Notes: generated by a model from the letters alone, not told the origin. A stretch of 64,000 bases of DNA from Hyperoplus lanceolatus (GCA_026929865.2 CM049416.1:16795001-16859000); one strand, 5' to 3'; positions 25,235 through 37,718 are shown, counted from the stretch's first letter. Numbers and translations: made by a program.

Positions 25235-25247
25235 GTTATTCATTAAC
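25235..25247. promoter_or_regulatory. Probable HNF-1 site in the igf1 promoter
   Basis: GTTATTCATTAAC matches the HNF-1 consensus GTTAATNATTAAC at all but one defined position. It lies 265 bp upstream of the igf1 start codon. HNF-1 control of the igf1 promoter is established in salmonids, so position and motif agree. No TATA box was recognised. Confidence 0.6.
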
Positions 25248-26243
25248 GATTTTGGGCACATATTCAAATAACGTCATTTCTCTCTCTCTCTCTCCCTCTC
25301 ACTCGCTCTCTCTCCTTTTTTTTCTCAGAACGGGATTGAATTTTGATCTCTCTAAGACTTGTTTAGTAGTTCAGATCAAGATAGAAAAAGCGGTGCAGCC
25401 CCACCAGAAGGCTGTTCCCACTCACACATACACAGCACACTATTTGATGAAGCTGAAAGCCCGTGAAGCAGAAGTTATTATGGTTGTTGTGCATAATTTG
25501 GCACCGCGTAATTCAGCAGCACTTCCATCCAAAAAAGCCTGATTTGATTAACGCTGGGATAAATCATTAAAAAACATTTCCACCCACTTAGTCACTAGTG
25601 TTCTGCTAACATGAAAACCTAAAGAAAGCAAAATAAAAGAGCAACACATGAACTGGTGATGTAATAATGAAAAATAGGACGTTTTCATTGTGATACAGAA
25701 CAGAGATAATCCTCATTTGAAGTCCTTTTCCTTTCAAATATGTGCTTCTGTGTAGGGTTTGCTGCTTTTCTGCACTTCATAAGTGTAATTTCCTGCTCAG
25801 GAATAAGTCATTTCCTCTGGTTTCTGTGTTGAAATTCACTCATGCAAGTTTGTCTGTAATTGTTGTCTGGTGTCATTTGATGCTTTCATGAACTGAGTGA
25901 CTGATGAAAAAAAAAAAAAAAAAAAAAAACCCAACTCATGTGAATTTACGATTTGCTTAATATTTGCCACCTCGTTTGAACAAAAGTCAAGAGCTGGATG
26001 CTTTACGACTGGAATGGCAAGCACTTGATGGCACCCACTGTGCAGAGCCATCCACCCGCATCATGTTAAAGTAAAGGGGCCCCAAGCGTTCCCACTGTGT
26101 CACACACACATAGAGCAAAAGAAAAAAAAATATCACTATGACAGACCACAGCTTTAAAGGAAGCGAGGGCTTAAATATGAGATCAGTGTGGCGACCCAAT
26201 CACAAAACAGGACACCAGCACATATCCCAGCATGCAACGGGCC

Positions 26244-26245
<2 letters not shown>

Positions 26246-26288
<43 letters not shown>
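26246..26288. repeat. (TG)n microsatellite
   Basis: Uninterrupted TG dinucleotides over about 43 bp. Confidence 0.97.
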
Positions 26289-26290
<2 letters not shown>

Positions 26291-26589
26291 GCATCACTAG
26301 TAAGGTCCGGATCCAAAGGGGACACGCGACGGTGAGGGTTGTTTGGGGTAAAGTGGGTCAAAACCAATCATCAGCACGATCAGATGTCCCTACATGACAT
26401 GGACGGCACTGAATCACATACTCCAAGGCCACTAACATGGGACTTAATGAGGGGTTTCCAACATGATGGTAGGGGGCTCTTGTAGGGGTCGCAAGGTTAA
26501 CACGATGGGTCACAAATTGACAGTGCTGTCAATGGAAATAAAGTTTATTTCTTTGAATTTGGTCAAACGTTAGCCAGATACATTGTGTT

Positions 26590-26766
26590 TTAATTTTATT
26601 TTATTAAAGATTATTTTTGGGCTATTCAAGGCTTTATTGATAGTGCAGAGAAACATAGATGAAATGGGGCATCTAGGGGAATGACATGCAGAGAACCGAC
26701 CACAGGTCTGCTGCGAGGACTGAGCCTCATGGTGGGGACGCTCTAACCACTACACCACGAGCGCCC
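26590..26766 (-). mobile_element. tRNA-derived SINE
   Basis: On the minus strand the 5' end holds TGGTGTAGTGGTTAGAGCG (26757-26739), a good RNA polymerase III A box. About 35 bp on is a weak B-box relic, GGTCGGTTC. The body then reads TGCATGTCATTCCCC and ends with TCAATAAAGCCTTG ... AATAATCTTTAATAAAA, a tail familiar from widespread teleost SINEs. A truncated relic of the same body seems to lie at about 40750-40822. Confidence 0.75.
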
Positions 26767-29700
26767 CCAGATTAATTGTTTCTTTCAGCAACAAAAAAAT
26801 AAATATATAGTACGTATTCTGCTTAGATTGTGTAGAATACTGGATTATTTTGTGAAATGAAGAAGAGAACATTTCTCGTGGTCAAACTAAAACATTTTGT
26901 GCAAATTATTCAAATAAATTATAGAATGAAGAAAGGAACATCGAATATCATTCAATGAGTAACGTTGAGTTTCTGTTGATTCTTGCGCCCACTCTGGACT
27001 AAAAAGCAATAGTGTTTTTACGACACCATGCGTCTGCTGTCCTAAATATGTTTGCTAGCGTGTGGTATGGTGTGTGTATATTTGAATGAAAGAGAGACAG
27101 CAGGATACATCACCATGAGGTAATTTATTTACATATCTCAGATATATGTCAGATTAATAATGGTAATATATTACGTCATCTATGACAATGGTGAAGATGA
27201 GTAAACTTTGATTGAGTACTGTCTCCGGTCTGCCTGCCTGGTCTACACCACCACCACAATCTGCCCAAAATACATTGTTGCGGACGGTTGGTGCATTGAA
27301 TAACATATCTGCATTCAAAGTGTTAGCTCCTCATCGAACTTGCAAATGCAGGTTCCGTGACCTCAATCCATGACTAGACTTATCTGGACTGAGATGCACA
27401 GCCTTGCCTTCCCTGGTGGATTGCGTCAGTCAGTAGCTTCTGATACAAGATGGAATAATAATAATATGATGATGCTCCTGTGATTAGAGAGACAAAGCTG
27501 CTTTCAGACCAGAGTTTGACCTTGTTAGCATCAGATCAGGGACGGTGGTCTGTCACTGATGCCCATAAGCCTCTCTCTTTCTATGACAGTAGCTGATCTT
27601 AGACACTGGACTTCAGCTATTTTACGATGCGGAAGTAAATTTCACTCACAAAAACGGTTCTAGAAGCCACAATAAGTATATGTTTATAAATACTTAAAAA
27701 ATCTAAAACATTTTCCTATATGCTTCACTGGGGGTCTTTAACCTGCAAGTTGCTCTTTAAACATGGCCACATTGCACAACATACCTTCAAAACTATCTTC
27801 ACCTATCTGATTTGATCTTTTGATAATATTCCTCATTGCAACAACTTGTGTATATACAGTATTATTCTTTGATTGTATTTTATTCTATTCCTATATTTTT
27901 CTATTTTGAGCACAGTAATACGGTCTGTCACATCTACAGTACATTTCACTGCACTTACTGTATGAGCATGTGACAAATGAAGTCTTGAATGTGAAATCTT
28001 GAATGTTTATGCTCTTTGTGATGAACTGTACATTTGGAAGTATACATTGTTAATAATTGAAGAATAATCTTGGAACAAAATAAAGTATGAGTATGAAAAA
28101 AAGAACTTGAGATTATGTCATCTTTTGCTGACTGTGTAGACATAAAAAATAAACATAAAAACTCTCAAATCTAGCGTGTAAATGCTTCCTGTTATCACTA
28201 CACTGTAGCTGTGGTCTGGCAGTATTGATGAGGATGGGCTTGCTGCTGTACATCTGCTGATGCAGTAGTAGTTTGGAGGAGGGTGTGTGTGTGTGAGTGT
28301 GTTTGTGTGGTGGGGGGAGGCTGACCTTCCCTTGTTCACCGTCTCTAATGCCCAATGCTCTGAACTGTCTCGGTGCCAGGTTTCTCTCCCTCCCTTTTCG
28401 ACTCCCTTTTCTCTTGGTTTGCGAGAGACTTTTGAACCCCCCAACCCACCACACACACACACCCACCCTCCCTAAACCCCCCTGCAGCCTCGTCTAAGGA
28501 GACATCCGCCCCGGTGAACTCATTGACCAGGGAAAGGCTTGTTTTCACTCCCTTTCTGGTGTACGAAGGAGAAAGCGCTCACTGCAAAAAATGTCAATCT
28601 TTGCATTTTTGATCAGTGAATGAGATTTTAAAGGTGCACTATGCAGTTTCAGGGGAGGGGGATTTGTTGACTTGTTCAAAGCTATTGTTGGGTTTCCTAC
28701 AATTATTCAACAATAACATAAGATAAAATGAAAAAGGGACAGAGGAGGAAGAATTAAATGAGGAGATAAAATAGATACTACTGAAATTGAAACTAACTAA
28801 AACTCCAAGGATTGTTTTCTTGAATTTAGAGACATTTGAATGATAACAGGTGAGTGCCTTTGTAAAAAGAGGATAAGAAACAAGAAAGAAGAAAAAATCT
28901 ACTAAACAAATTTGGCAACAAGCGGAGTTGTTTCACCCCATTTGGAAGAACTTGTTAGACGAGAAAGAAAAAGCAGCACACAGAGACACTTTTTGCAGTG
29001 TTAACAGCATCCCGTCTGGCCTGTCTCCTGCCAAACAAATGGCCGAGTCAGAAGAATACACAGATACAGACAGTGGTGCAGAATGCAAATGAATGCAAGT
29101 GGATCTGAAAGATAATGAGAAGGTTGTGAAAAACGAGACAAAAGCTTTTGTTTTTGCACAAACCTGCGTGAACACTATGAAGGATGGAGGGCTGTGTGTG
29201 CGCGTGTGTGTGTTTGTGTGCAGGGTTGGCACCCAAGATGGGAGGGAATGTGTGAGGCTGAGGGATATGCCTGGGCACACACATACACACACAGGTTCAC
29301 TTGAGGACACACACACAAGCAAGTACACGCATGTTGGTACACACATTTTGATTAGCAGAGCAATCCTTCTCAATTCTCTTGATTAGTCTGAGGGTTTTTC
29401 TAGCTCAATGGGTTCTCTCTCTCTCTTTCTTTCTCTCTCTCTGTTGTGTTTCCTCTTTTTTATCAATTGACTGAAAAAAAGGCTTTGCAAAAACAATGGA
29501 AGTAGGGTATCTATTGCAAGTGATTGTAGGGGTAATTTGTGATTTCGAAGTACTTGTGGTTAAACCGGGTGGGCTTGCGGGGAGGAGGGTGTGCACCAAG
29601 TTTGTGTGTGGCACTGTTGTCCATGCATTGAGAGCGGTTATTGTTATCAAAAGCCCTTGTGCTGTGCCATACACGCTGTTCATATGGAAGGAATAAAGGT

Positions 29701-30394
29701 GCGTCATGGAGCAAAAAAGCAAAAAAATGGGGCGCCTGTGTTTGATATACTATGTTTCCGTAGTAACTCGCAGGGGTCACAGTATTTTGGCAATAGGGCC
29801 AGGAAATTCCGTGGTGCCTGTTGATGATCAAAACCTACTTTTTGCAAAAATATCTCGGAGACAGTTTAACCATTTATGATCACTGAAGACACTGAAAATG
29901 GGCGAGATTTCTCATCAAGCATGATGGATGTTAGCATGTCACTTCAGTTACTTAGGAAATGCCAACTTCAATGAATGAAAACAATAAGAGCCACATTCTC
30001 AACTGCAAAGGCACTGGTTGTTATTTACCGGTTACTCTGTTTCGAGTCTGTTGTTGGGCTAATGTGATTGAGCCCTTGTGCTGTGGAGCGGAACGCATAC
30101 CGGTGTGGTCGACGGAAAACAGGGACTTTTCTAGCCCTAAAGTAGCTGATTCATTTAAAGTCCAAACAATGCTGATTCCAATTAGCGCCACTTGGAGGCT
30201 ATCGGTTATAAAGCGGCACCGGCCAAGAGTTTGATTTAAACAATGGATCAAATGGCTGTGTGTGTGTGTAATGGAAAAGGTGTTGCTCATAGTGGAAAAA
30301 ACACAGCAGAGAATTATCATCCGAAAAGCAAAATAAGCTCAGATGGGAAAACTGTGCAGCGCGACAGGTTAAACCAAACAGGATCATCCCTTTG

Positions 30395-30775
30395 TTCTCC
30401 GGGTTCTATGTTCCCCGTGTGTGACCATTTTCCTTTTTCAGAAAAAGAGTCTTATGTTCCCCACAATTCCTTAACGGAACCTAATAATATTTAGAAAGGG
30501 CTTCTTTTTTCCACCATAATTTCCATAATTGCCGAATTGCCTGACATAAGCCTTTTCACCATTTTTTTTACAGTAGATGGGTTAGGGTTAGGAGTAGGGT
30601 TAGGCCCTGTAAGCCCACATAGGCCTATTTGCCGGTTAGGGTTAGGGTTAGGGTTGGAAAAAATAACAGACTGGGGAACATAGGACCATTTTTTAAAAAT
30701 AGGGTCCTATGTTCCCCGGGTCCTATGTTCCCAGGTCACATACAAAGCGGGGAACATAGGACCTGGGGAATATAG
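30395..30775. repeat. Repeat with GGGGAACATAGGACC motifs and interstitial telomere units
   Basis: The motif GGGGAACATAGGACC or its inverse occurs at least five times (about 30402, 30452, 30676, 30703, 30751). Two short TTAGGG arrays lie between them at 30579-30605 and 30634-30656. The surrounding sequence is non-coding. It looks like a dispersed family with inverted flanks rather than an old telomere. Confidence 0.65.
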
Positions 30776-32190
30776 GTACGCTCCCGAACTAAACCACAAA
30801 GTTAGCGACTAGCATTGTGAACATAGCAGGCCTACAGCATCTAGAAGCTATACCGAATAAGCAGTTGAAGAAGATGATGATGATTTAGTAGCTAAAGAGA
30901 CATATTTCCCTAAGGACCTAGTGGATATCAAAACATTTTATTTGAAGCAGCGCACATTTTATTTTGTCCACTTGGGGGCAGACAGATTGTTAGTTTTTTC
31001 TCTTTGGGCTCGTGTACATGGTGGCGGGCGTGCCCCCGCTCCTATGTAGAGATAAAAGGCTCATTCAACTTTTATTTTCAAGTGATTTTACACAAATTAA
31101 AACATACTTATTATGTATTCCATTGGTACCAAGTCTGTTATGCAAACGCCAATTCCTTTTACACACTGCACCTTTAAAATAAATCAATATCAACTTTTGA
31201 CTCCTCATTTCAAGGTATTTGTTGTTCTTGCAAATACTGACTTTTCCTCCTCATATAGTTTAATTTGAAGGATCTTTAAGGCTTAAAGTGGTGAAAGTAT
31301 GGAGAACTTTCGGCTATAGTTAAAAAAAATCTTCCCTCAGGTTCTGTAAGCCAGAGCTACAGGTGCAACATTTGGCACAGAAGGCAAAGACAAGCTACAA
31401 CTACAACTAGGTTTTTCATTGAGTGTTTAAATTAGTTTGTCCTCCCCCTTCCCCTTGTTCTCGTGACACTACGGTAACATTGGGAGACCTGTCAGAGCAT
31501 TCCGTCAATTACAAAATTCACAGAATTTTCCACCCAGTTGGGAAACAAAAACACAAAAGAAACACTTGAACAATAGCATGTGCAGTAATTAATGAGTGGT
31601 TTCAAACACACAACTAAGTCAGTGTGTTTAATGAAAAAAAGGCGGGGTAGTCAACACCGATCCATCTGATATTCCTGATTTATGAATGAAAGTCTTTCAT
31701 TTTATCTGTTTTACATAATAGAATGTAACGTGCTTTTTTCTTATGTTCTTGTGTTTGTATTTTTTATGTTGTCTTCACCTTAGGATGACTATTGACAACA
31801 GGCATTGATTGATTTGATTTTATTTGTGTATGGACATGACAATGACATTGGACGAACCAGATGCAATGTTTTCAGTGTATTAGCATAAATGCTAGTTTAC
31901 AACACCGGTCCACAGGAGGCTTTTAAAAACAACAAAATAAACAAGTCAAAACAAAAACAAGATCAAAATACTGATAAAAACTGACAATTAAAAGAGTAAA
32001 AATGCAGTATACAATGGAGTACAGAGCAGCAATATAATAAGTCAAATATATATATAGGATACGTAGAGTAAAACAAAGGCAGCATGATCAAACAATACAC
32101 CAGTTGTAAATTATTTGTGTGAGCACTGTTGATTTGATTTGAGCCGTTGTTTAAGTTCTCTGTTAAAAGTTCTGCTATTAGTCTCTAGTT

Positions 32191-32755
32191 TTAGACTATA
32201 GTGGGCAAGAGGTTCCACAGTTTTGCCCCCTTTGCAGAGAAAACAGACTGACCGAAAGATGTCTTGTGCATTGGAACAAGACAATCACCATTGATGGAGG
32301 CTCGTGTATTTGCCCGACGAGAGCTCTGACGTCTGATGGCCAATTCAGACAACAGTGGTGACACATGGTTATTTACACACTTGAAAAACAATTTAAGATT
32401 ACTCAAATTAATAAAGTTATCAAAGGTGAAAAGGTTGTGTTTTTTTAGAATGCCACAGTGATGCCATCTCATGGGTTTCCGGTCCATGACTTTTATTGTC
32501 TGTTTGTATATTGAAAAGATAGGTTTTAATGTGGTAGAAGAAGTTTGTGACCATGATGTGATACAGTATGACAAATGAGAAAAAATCATAGCATGCATAA
32601 ATAATTTGGCCATTTGACAAGACAAGTCCCCTCTTATAAAATGGAAACAGTTCAGATTTAGTTTGACCTTCTTTGCAACATACTTAACCTGCGTAACACA
32701 TTTTAAATTCTTATCCAGAATGATGCCCAGATATTTTACTTCATTTACTGATTCA
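32191..32755 (-). pseudogene. LINE ORF2 C-terminal remnant
   Basis: This frame continues the LINE protein after the reverse transcriptase stop. It contains FMHAMIFSHLSYCITSW and a Cys/His-poor tail ending GAKLWNLLP, typical of L2/CR1-like ORF2 ends. Confidence 0.7.
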
Positions 32756-32760
32756 ATTAA

Positions 32761-33810
32761 TTAATTTTTGATCCGTACCTCAAAAACATCGGTGACAGGT
32801 CTATTACGGATGGAGAAGCACATAGAGACGGTTTTCTTCACATTAATGGTCAACTGAGACAGCTCAAGCCATTTTGAAATTCTGAGTAATGCTTGTGTCA
32901 GGTGCTCACCTGCTAAGCTGGGTGTTTTACTGGACACTTGGATAACAGTGTCATCAGCATACATTTGACAGTTGGACCCCGGACAGCAGTTTGGTAGGTC
33001 ATTGATATACATAGAAAACAACAGTGGACCAAGTACAGACCCTTGCGGTACTCCCATGCTGCTGGCACGCAGATGGGACCTGACCCCATTGACCCTGACA
33101 CATTGCTCTCTCCCCTCCAGGTAAGATGTAAACCACTGCAGAGCTTCTGATGACATTTTGAACTGTTTTAACTTGTTCATTAGAGTACTGTGGTTTACCG
33201 TGTCAAAGGCCTTTTTTAGGTCTAGGAACACTGCCCCAACAACATTCCCTTTATCCATTGAAGCTTTTATGTTTTCAAGCAAATAACAATTAGCTGTTTC
33301 AGTTGAGTATTTCTGTCTAAACCCAAACTGATGTGGATGAAGCAGCTGGTTAGACTCTAAATGTTCCATTAGTTGCTCAGCTATAATTTTCTCCAGAACC
33401 TTTGAGACAACAGGGAGGATAGCAATAGGCCTATAATTACTCGCTATGTCCTTGTCTCCTGATTTGTAGACAGGGGTAATTATTGCAGTTTTCCAGCTTT
33501 CTGGGAATATTTTGGTTTGTATAGACAGGTTAACTAAGTAAGTGATTGGCTCTAACAGGTAGCTCTGATGTTTCTTGATTAAAGCAGCATGAAGATTATG
33601 AATATCTTTTGACTTGGAGTAACTCATGTTTGTGATCAACTTTATCATGAGATACCAATTTAATATAAAAGGAGTCAGACTGAGCATTGTCAAGTTCTTC
33701 AGTAGATGACTCTGTAGCTTTAAAATTACTTGCCAGCTCTTGTACAGATTCAATAAAAAAGCTATTAAAAACATTTGCAATGGACTCATTGCTATGGATA
33801 AAAGTATCAC
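32761..33810 (-). pseudogene. LINE reverse transcriptase domain remnant
   Basis: A 349-codon open stretch carries the reverse transcriptase motifs in order: FLDLKKAFDTVNH with the catalytic Asp, GVPQGSVLGPLLF, and the YADDT box with its Asp pair. The upstream SGDKDIASNYRPIAILP motif is also intact. It ends at a stop, and the rest of the ORF2 continues in a shifted frame at 32755-32191. The reverse transcriptase core is well preserved, but the reading frame as a whole is broken. Confidence 0.85.
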
Positions 33811-33868
33811 CTATTTTCAGACCGGTTATTTTGGGGTGCTTATTCTTGCTTCTTGGTTAGTTTATTTA

Positions 33869-35508
33869 CAGTATCTCACAAAAGTGAGTACACCCCTCAC
33901 ATTTCTTCACATTTTTCTTTATATCTTTCCATGGGACAACACTGAAGAAATGACACTTTGATACAATGTAAAGTAGACAGTGTACAGCTTGTATAACAGT
34001 GTAAATTTACTATCCCCTCAAAATAACTCGACACACAGCCATTAATGTCTAAACTGCTGGCAACAAAAGTGAGTACACCCCTTAAAAAAATTTAAAAATT
34101 GGGCCCAAAGTGTAAATATTTTGTGTGGCCACCACTATTTTCCAGCACTGCCTTACCCCTCTTGGGCATGGAGTTCACTAGAGCTTCACAGGTTGCAACT
34201 GGAACCTTCTTCCACCCATTTATGACTGCATCACAGAGCTGGTGGATATTAAAGACCTTGCGCTCCTCCACCTTCCGTTTTAAGAAGCCCCAAAGATGCT
34301 CAATAGGGTTTAGGTCTGGAGACATGCTTGTCCAGGCCATAACCTTTACCCTCAGCTTTTTTAGCAAGCCACTGGTCGTCTTGGAGGTGTGTTTGGGGTC
34401 GTTATCATGTTGCAATACCACCCTGCGGCCCAGTTTACGAAGGTTGAGTGCACATGGTCAGCGTCGTACACAGAGGTTGGCTTTGGAAAAGAGACGTATG
34501 AGTGCTGCCAGCATTGCTGAAGGGCTTGAAGGGGTGGGGGGTCAACCTGTCAGTGCTCAGACCATACGCCGCACTCTGCATCATACTGGTCTGCATGGCT
34601 GTCAAACCAGAAGGAAGCCTATTCTAAAGATGATGCACAAGAAACCCCACAAAAAGTTTGCTGAAGACAAACAGACTACGGACATGGATTACTGCAACCA
34701 TGTCCTGTGGTCTGATGAGACCAAAATACATGTATTTAGTTCAGATGGTGTTAAGAGTGTGGAGCGGCAACCAGGTGAGGAGTACAAAGACAAGTGTGTC
34801 TTGCCTAGAGTCAAGCATGGCGGTTGGAGTGTCATGGTCTGGGGCTGCATGAGTGCTGCCAGCACTGGGGATCTACAGTTCATTGAATTCTAACATGTAC
34901 TGTGACATACTGAAGCAGAGCATGATCCCCTCCCTTCATAAACTGGGCCGCAGGGCAGTACTGCAACATGATAACGACCCCAAACACCCCTCCGAACGAC
35001 CACTGGCTTGCTAAAGAAGCTGAGGGTAAAGGTTATGGACTGGCCAAGCATGTCTCCAGTCTTAAACCCTATTGAGCATCTTTGGGGCATCCTAAAACGG
35101 GAGATGGAGGAGCGCAAGGACTCTAATATCCACCAGCTCCTTGATGTCGTCATGAATGGGTAGAAGAGGGTTCCAGTTGCAACCTGTGAAGCTCTAGTGA
35201 ACTCCATGCCCAAGAGGGTTAAGGTAGTGCTGGAAAATAATGATGACAAAACAAAATATTGACACTTTGGGCCCAATTTGGACATTTTTTCTTAGGGGTG
35301 TACTCACTTTTGTTGCCAGCAGTTTAGACATTAATGGCTGTGTGTCGAGTTATTTTGAGGGGACAGTAAATTTACACTGTTATACAAGCTGTACACTGAC
35401 TACTTTACATTGTATCAAAGTGTCATTTATTCAGTGTTGTCCCATGGAAAGATATAATGAAATATTTGAAGAAATGTTAGGGGTGTACTCACTTTTGTGA
35501 GATACTGT
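33869..35508. mobile_element. Tc1 element with duplicated, inverted 3' halves
   Basis: The element is 1640 bp, flanked by TA on both sides, with ends CAGTATCTCACAAAAGTGAG and its inverse. It belongs to a Tc1 family common in fish. The left arm (33869-34443) is an inverted, diverged copy of the right arm (about 34935-35508), so both sides carry the transposase C terminus and 3' end. The N-terminal helix-turn-helix region of the transposase is missing. Stops break the remaining frame. It is inserted in the LINE at 31800-36310, so it is younger than the LINE. Confidence 0.9.
34444..35285 (+). pseudogene. Truncated Tc1 transposase
   Basis: It reads from partway through the second DNA-binding domain (LSAHGQRRTQRLALEKRRM). 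It continues through VLWSDETKIHVFSSDG with the first catalytic Asp, HDNDPKH with the second Asp, and LNPIEHLWG with the third acidic residue. A frame change near 34893 and in-frame stops near 35160 break it. A second copy of its C terminus (HDNDPKHTSKTTS ... EHLWGF) lies on the minus strand at 34421-34092. Confidence 0.85.
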
Positions 35509-35509
35509 A

Positions 35510-36310
35510 TATGTTGCCACAGTTTTGAACTATTACCATTGGCCTCTTCAATGAGTTTAGAGAAGTAATTGGTCTTGGCCTTTCGTAATTCAGACACTAC
35601 TTTGTTCCTCAGGCCTGTGAAGATAAGGTGGTCAGTATTGTTTTTTGTTATTAAAGACCTTTTAAGAGCAAGATCTCGCTTTTTAATGATCTGAAGGATA
35701 TCACTGTTGACCCATGGAAGAGATAATTTCTTGGGTCTGCTTTTCCAGGTTTGTGTGTATTTATCAATTAGATCAAAAAGGGTCGAGACAAAGTTGTTGG
35801 CACTATGGTTTAGATCTGGCTCTTTAGTTACCTTTTCCCATTTAATTTCACTCAAATCATGCTCGAAGTCACCAACTTTTGACTTGGGAATTGCAGTTGT
35901 TAGAATTAGATTTTCTGTTTTGTTGTGGTGTACCAGGCGTTTTTTTTGTTAGCTTTCGTACCATCAGTATCATATTATGATCTGAAAGGCCAGTTATTAG
36001 ATTATATGTTTTTGTTACCCACTCTGGCATGTTTGTAAAAATCATATCTATGAGGGTTTCACTTTTCCTAGTAATTCGAGTAGGTCTACTGATCAGCTGT
36101 TTGTATTTAAATTTCTCCATTGTTGATTTTAATTTTGATTTACCAATTTTATCCAACCAGTTGATGTTAAAATCCCCAAACAACATACATTCATGACAGT
36201 TATCGACAACAGAGAAGATTCTTCAGTGCATCGTAGACATTTGCTTCATGAGATGGGGGATTATAAAGCACAACATAGGGACTGCAGATGCAAACTACAG
36301 CTTTTCATTT
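35510..36310 (-). pseudogene. LINE endonuclease C-terminal and linker remnant
   Basis: MLFGDFNINWLDK holds the conserved Asp and Asn of an exonuclease-endonuclease-phosphatase domain, and SDHNMI its catalytic-site Asp-His. A frameshift precedes the GDFN motif. The first half of the domain is not seen. Confidence 0.75.
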
Positions 36311-37705
36311 TTTTTTTCCTAAAGAATTTTAATTGATGTAAACTGTCCCTTATAAAAAATTAAAAAATACTTGAAGACATTCAGGTTGGCTTGGGTGTGT
36401 GGGTGCGTTTGCTCCTCTCCTCTGCCCACCACCACCTGGCACTGTGCGGGCTATGTCTAAGAAAAGAGACCCTCTGCCAGGCCTCAATTACGGGGGGAAT
36501 AATCCAGGACACACTGAAGCAATTACAGACCCATATAAATCAATATGCGTTGGGTTAAAAAGTGATCTGCTCCCAAAACTCAGGCAAAGCCTTTCATTTG
36601 ATTTGTACAGAGAGATGAGATCAAGTATGTTTCTATAAGGGAAATGGGGTTCAAAGATACTGCTCTTGTCTAAATGCTTCTGCTGCCATTTTGGTTCAAA
36701 CGGTCACTCTGGAGTGCAGTGCTGTGTAAACAGGTCAGGTGACACGGACTGTGAGGAAGAGCCCATGTAAATATTGATTTGCTGTATAAACAATTATTGG
36801 GAAATGTATGTTGCTTAAATTCAAAAACTGTATTAAAACAAACAAGCTTCTCCTGCAGATTACAGAATACATTATAAACACTGATTTGACATGCTTAATT
36901 TACAATGTTTATTAAGATTAACTTTATGGATTCTTATCAAGAGTTTGCACTATACTCTGCAATGTTTTTAAAACAAATATTTAAATAGCATCCAACACAA
37001 GCTGTGGCAGCAGGGGGCAACACTGACAGCTCTCCTCGCATTTAAGGTGAAGCTGCTCATTATCTTTGCTATACTGCCATCTTCTGGTTGACAACTAACA
37101 ACTAGACAAAAGAGTGAACAGCATGGGTAGACTTTCTGTGTAAGTTTATAACAAAATGTTACATTTAAATTATAAAATGCTTAATAAAAATATTATCACA
37201 AGAGTGTACTTTTTTTCTGTCCATATGTCAAATTCCCATTTTATCTCTGTGGATTTTATTCAGTCAGACTTCACTTTATGTGAATTTGAAGTGTCTCTTT
37301 TCTGTGACCATTATACTGATTTTAATGTTTTTGAAATAATTTGGAACTAATGATAGATTAGACAGTTTAAGAGTCTTTTAGAAGGGCCATATATAATTGT
37401 TATTGATGAATCTTTCAATATTCAGGTAAAGTTTTATTTGGAGTGAGGAAAAAGTTAAATGGCCTAATTTTAAATGTCAGAAAACAATAAAAGATGGTCA
37501 ACATTTCTTACAGCCCCTTGGCGACGTATTTAAACTGCCTATTCTTTTTCATGGAACAGTCCAAATCCGTAAATATCAGTATGCTGTATGCAGCATATCT
37601 TTGAATTTACCATACAATTGATTTATAAAACTGTTCATCTGTCACTTAACGAAATGCCAAATGCTTTTTACCCCAAAAAAAATGAAGGAGCGAGAGATTA
37701 GATTT
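36311..37705. other. Intergenic region downstream of the zinc finger gene
   Basis: No gene was recognised. The part at about 36380-36650 is repeat-free with several homeodomain-like ATTA cores and might be conserved non-coding DNA. The rest is AT-rich. Confidence 0.5.
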
Positions 37706-37712
37706 CATAAGA

Positions 37713-37718
37713 TTTATT
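37713..37718 (-). terminator. Probable poly(A) signal of the zinc finger gene
   Basis: The minus strand reads AATAAA 265 bp downstream of the stop codon. It is the best-placed canonical signal I see after the gene. Confidence 0.55.

Larger units (their letters stand above)
25248..30390. other. igf1 upstream intergenic region
   Basis: No gene was recognised. It holds an A run (25907-25929), a TG tract (26246-26288), a tRNA-derived SINE (about 26590-26766) and scattered GT- and CT-rich DNA near 28280-28470 and 29190-29450. Open frames there are low complexity. Confidence 0.6.
31800..36310 (-). mobile_element. Degenerate L2/CR1-like LINE, interrupted by a Tc1 element
   Basis: A non-LTR retrotransposon remnant reading right to left. 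Its endonuclease C-terminal part is at 36310-35869 (GDFNINW and SDHNMI), a linker follows at 35855-35510, reverse transcriptase is at about 33810-32761, and the ORF2 C terminus at 32755-32191. The 3' tail is ATCA-rich (about 31825-31803). Frameshifts and stops separate the parts and the endonuclease start is missing, so it is 5' truncated and inactive. The clade is judged from motif spacing only. The Tc1 element at 33869-35508 lies within it. Confidence 0.85.

Noticed and set aside
25000..25542. 180-codon plus-strand frame opposite the igf1 5' region
   Set aside because: It runs across the igf1 upstream region and a CT-rich tract (LSLSLSPSHSLSL), shows no recognisable domain, and is explained by the promoter and 5' UTR of igf1 on the other strand.
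26590..26766. Functional tRNA gene on the minus strand
   Set aside because: The A box is good but the B box is degenerate, no cloverleaf closes, and the body and tail match a SINE.
30579..30656. Ancient telomere or chromosome fusion point
   Set aside because: Only a few TTAGGG units, broken by other sequence and set within a motif-defined dispersed repeat.
34099..34893. 264-codon plus-strand frame as one complete transposase
   Set aside because: Its first ~110 codons are the antisense of the inverted left arm; only the part from about 34444 is transposase.
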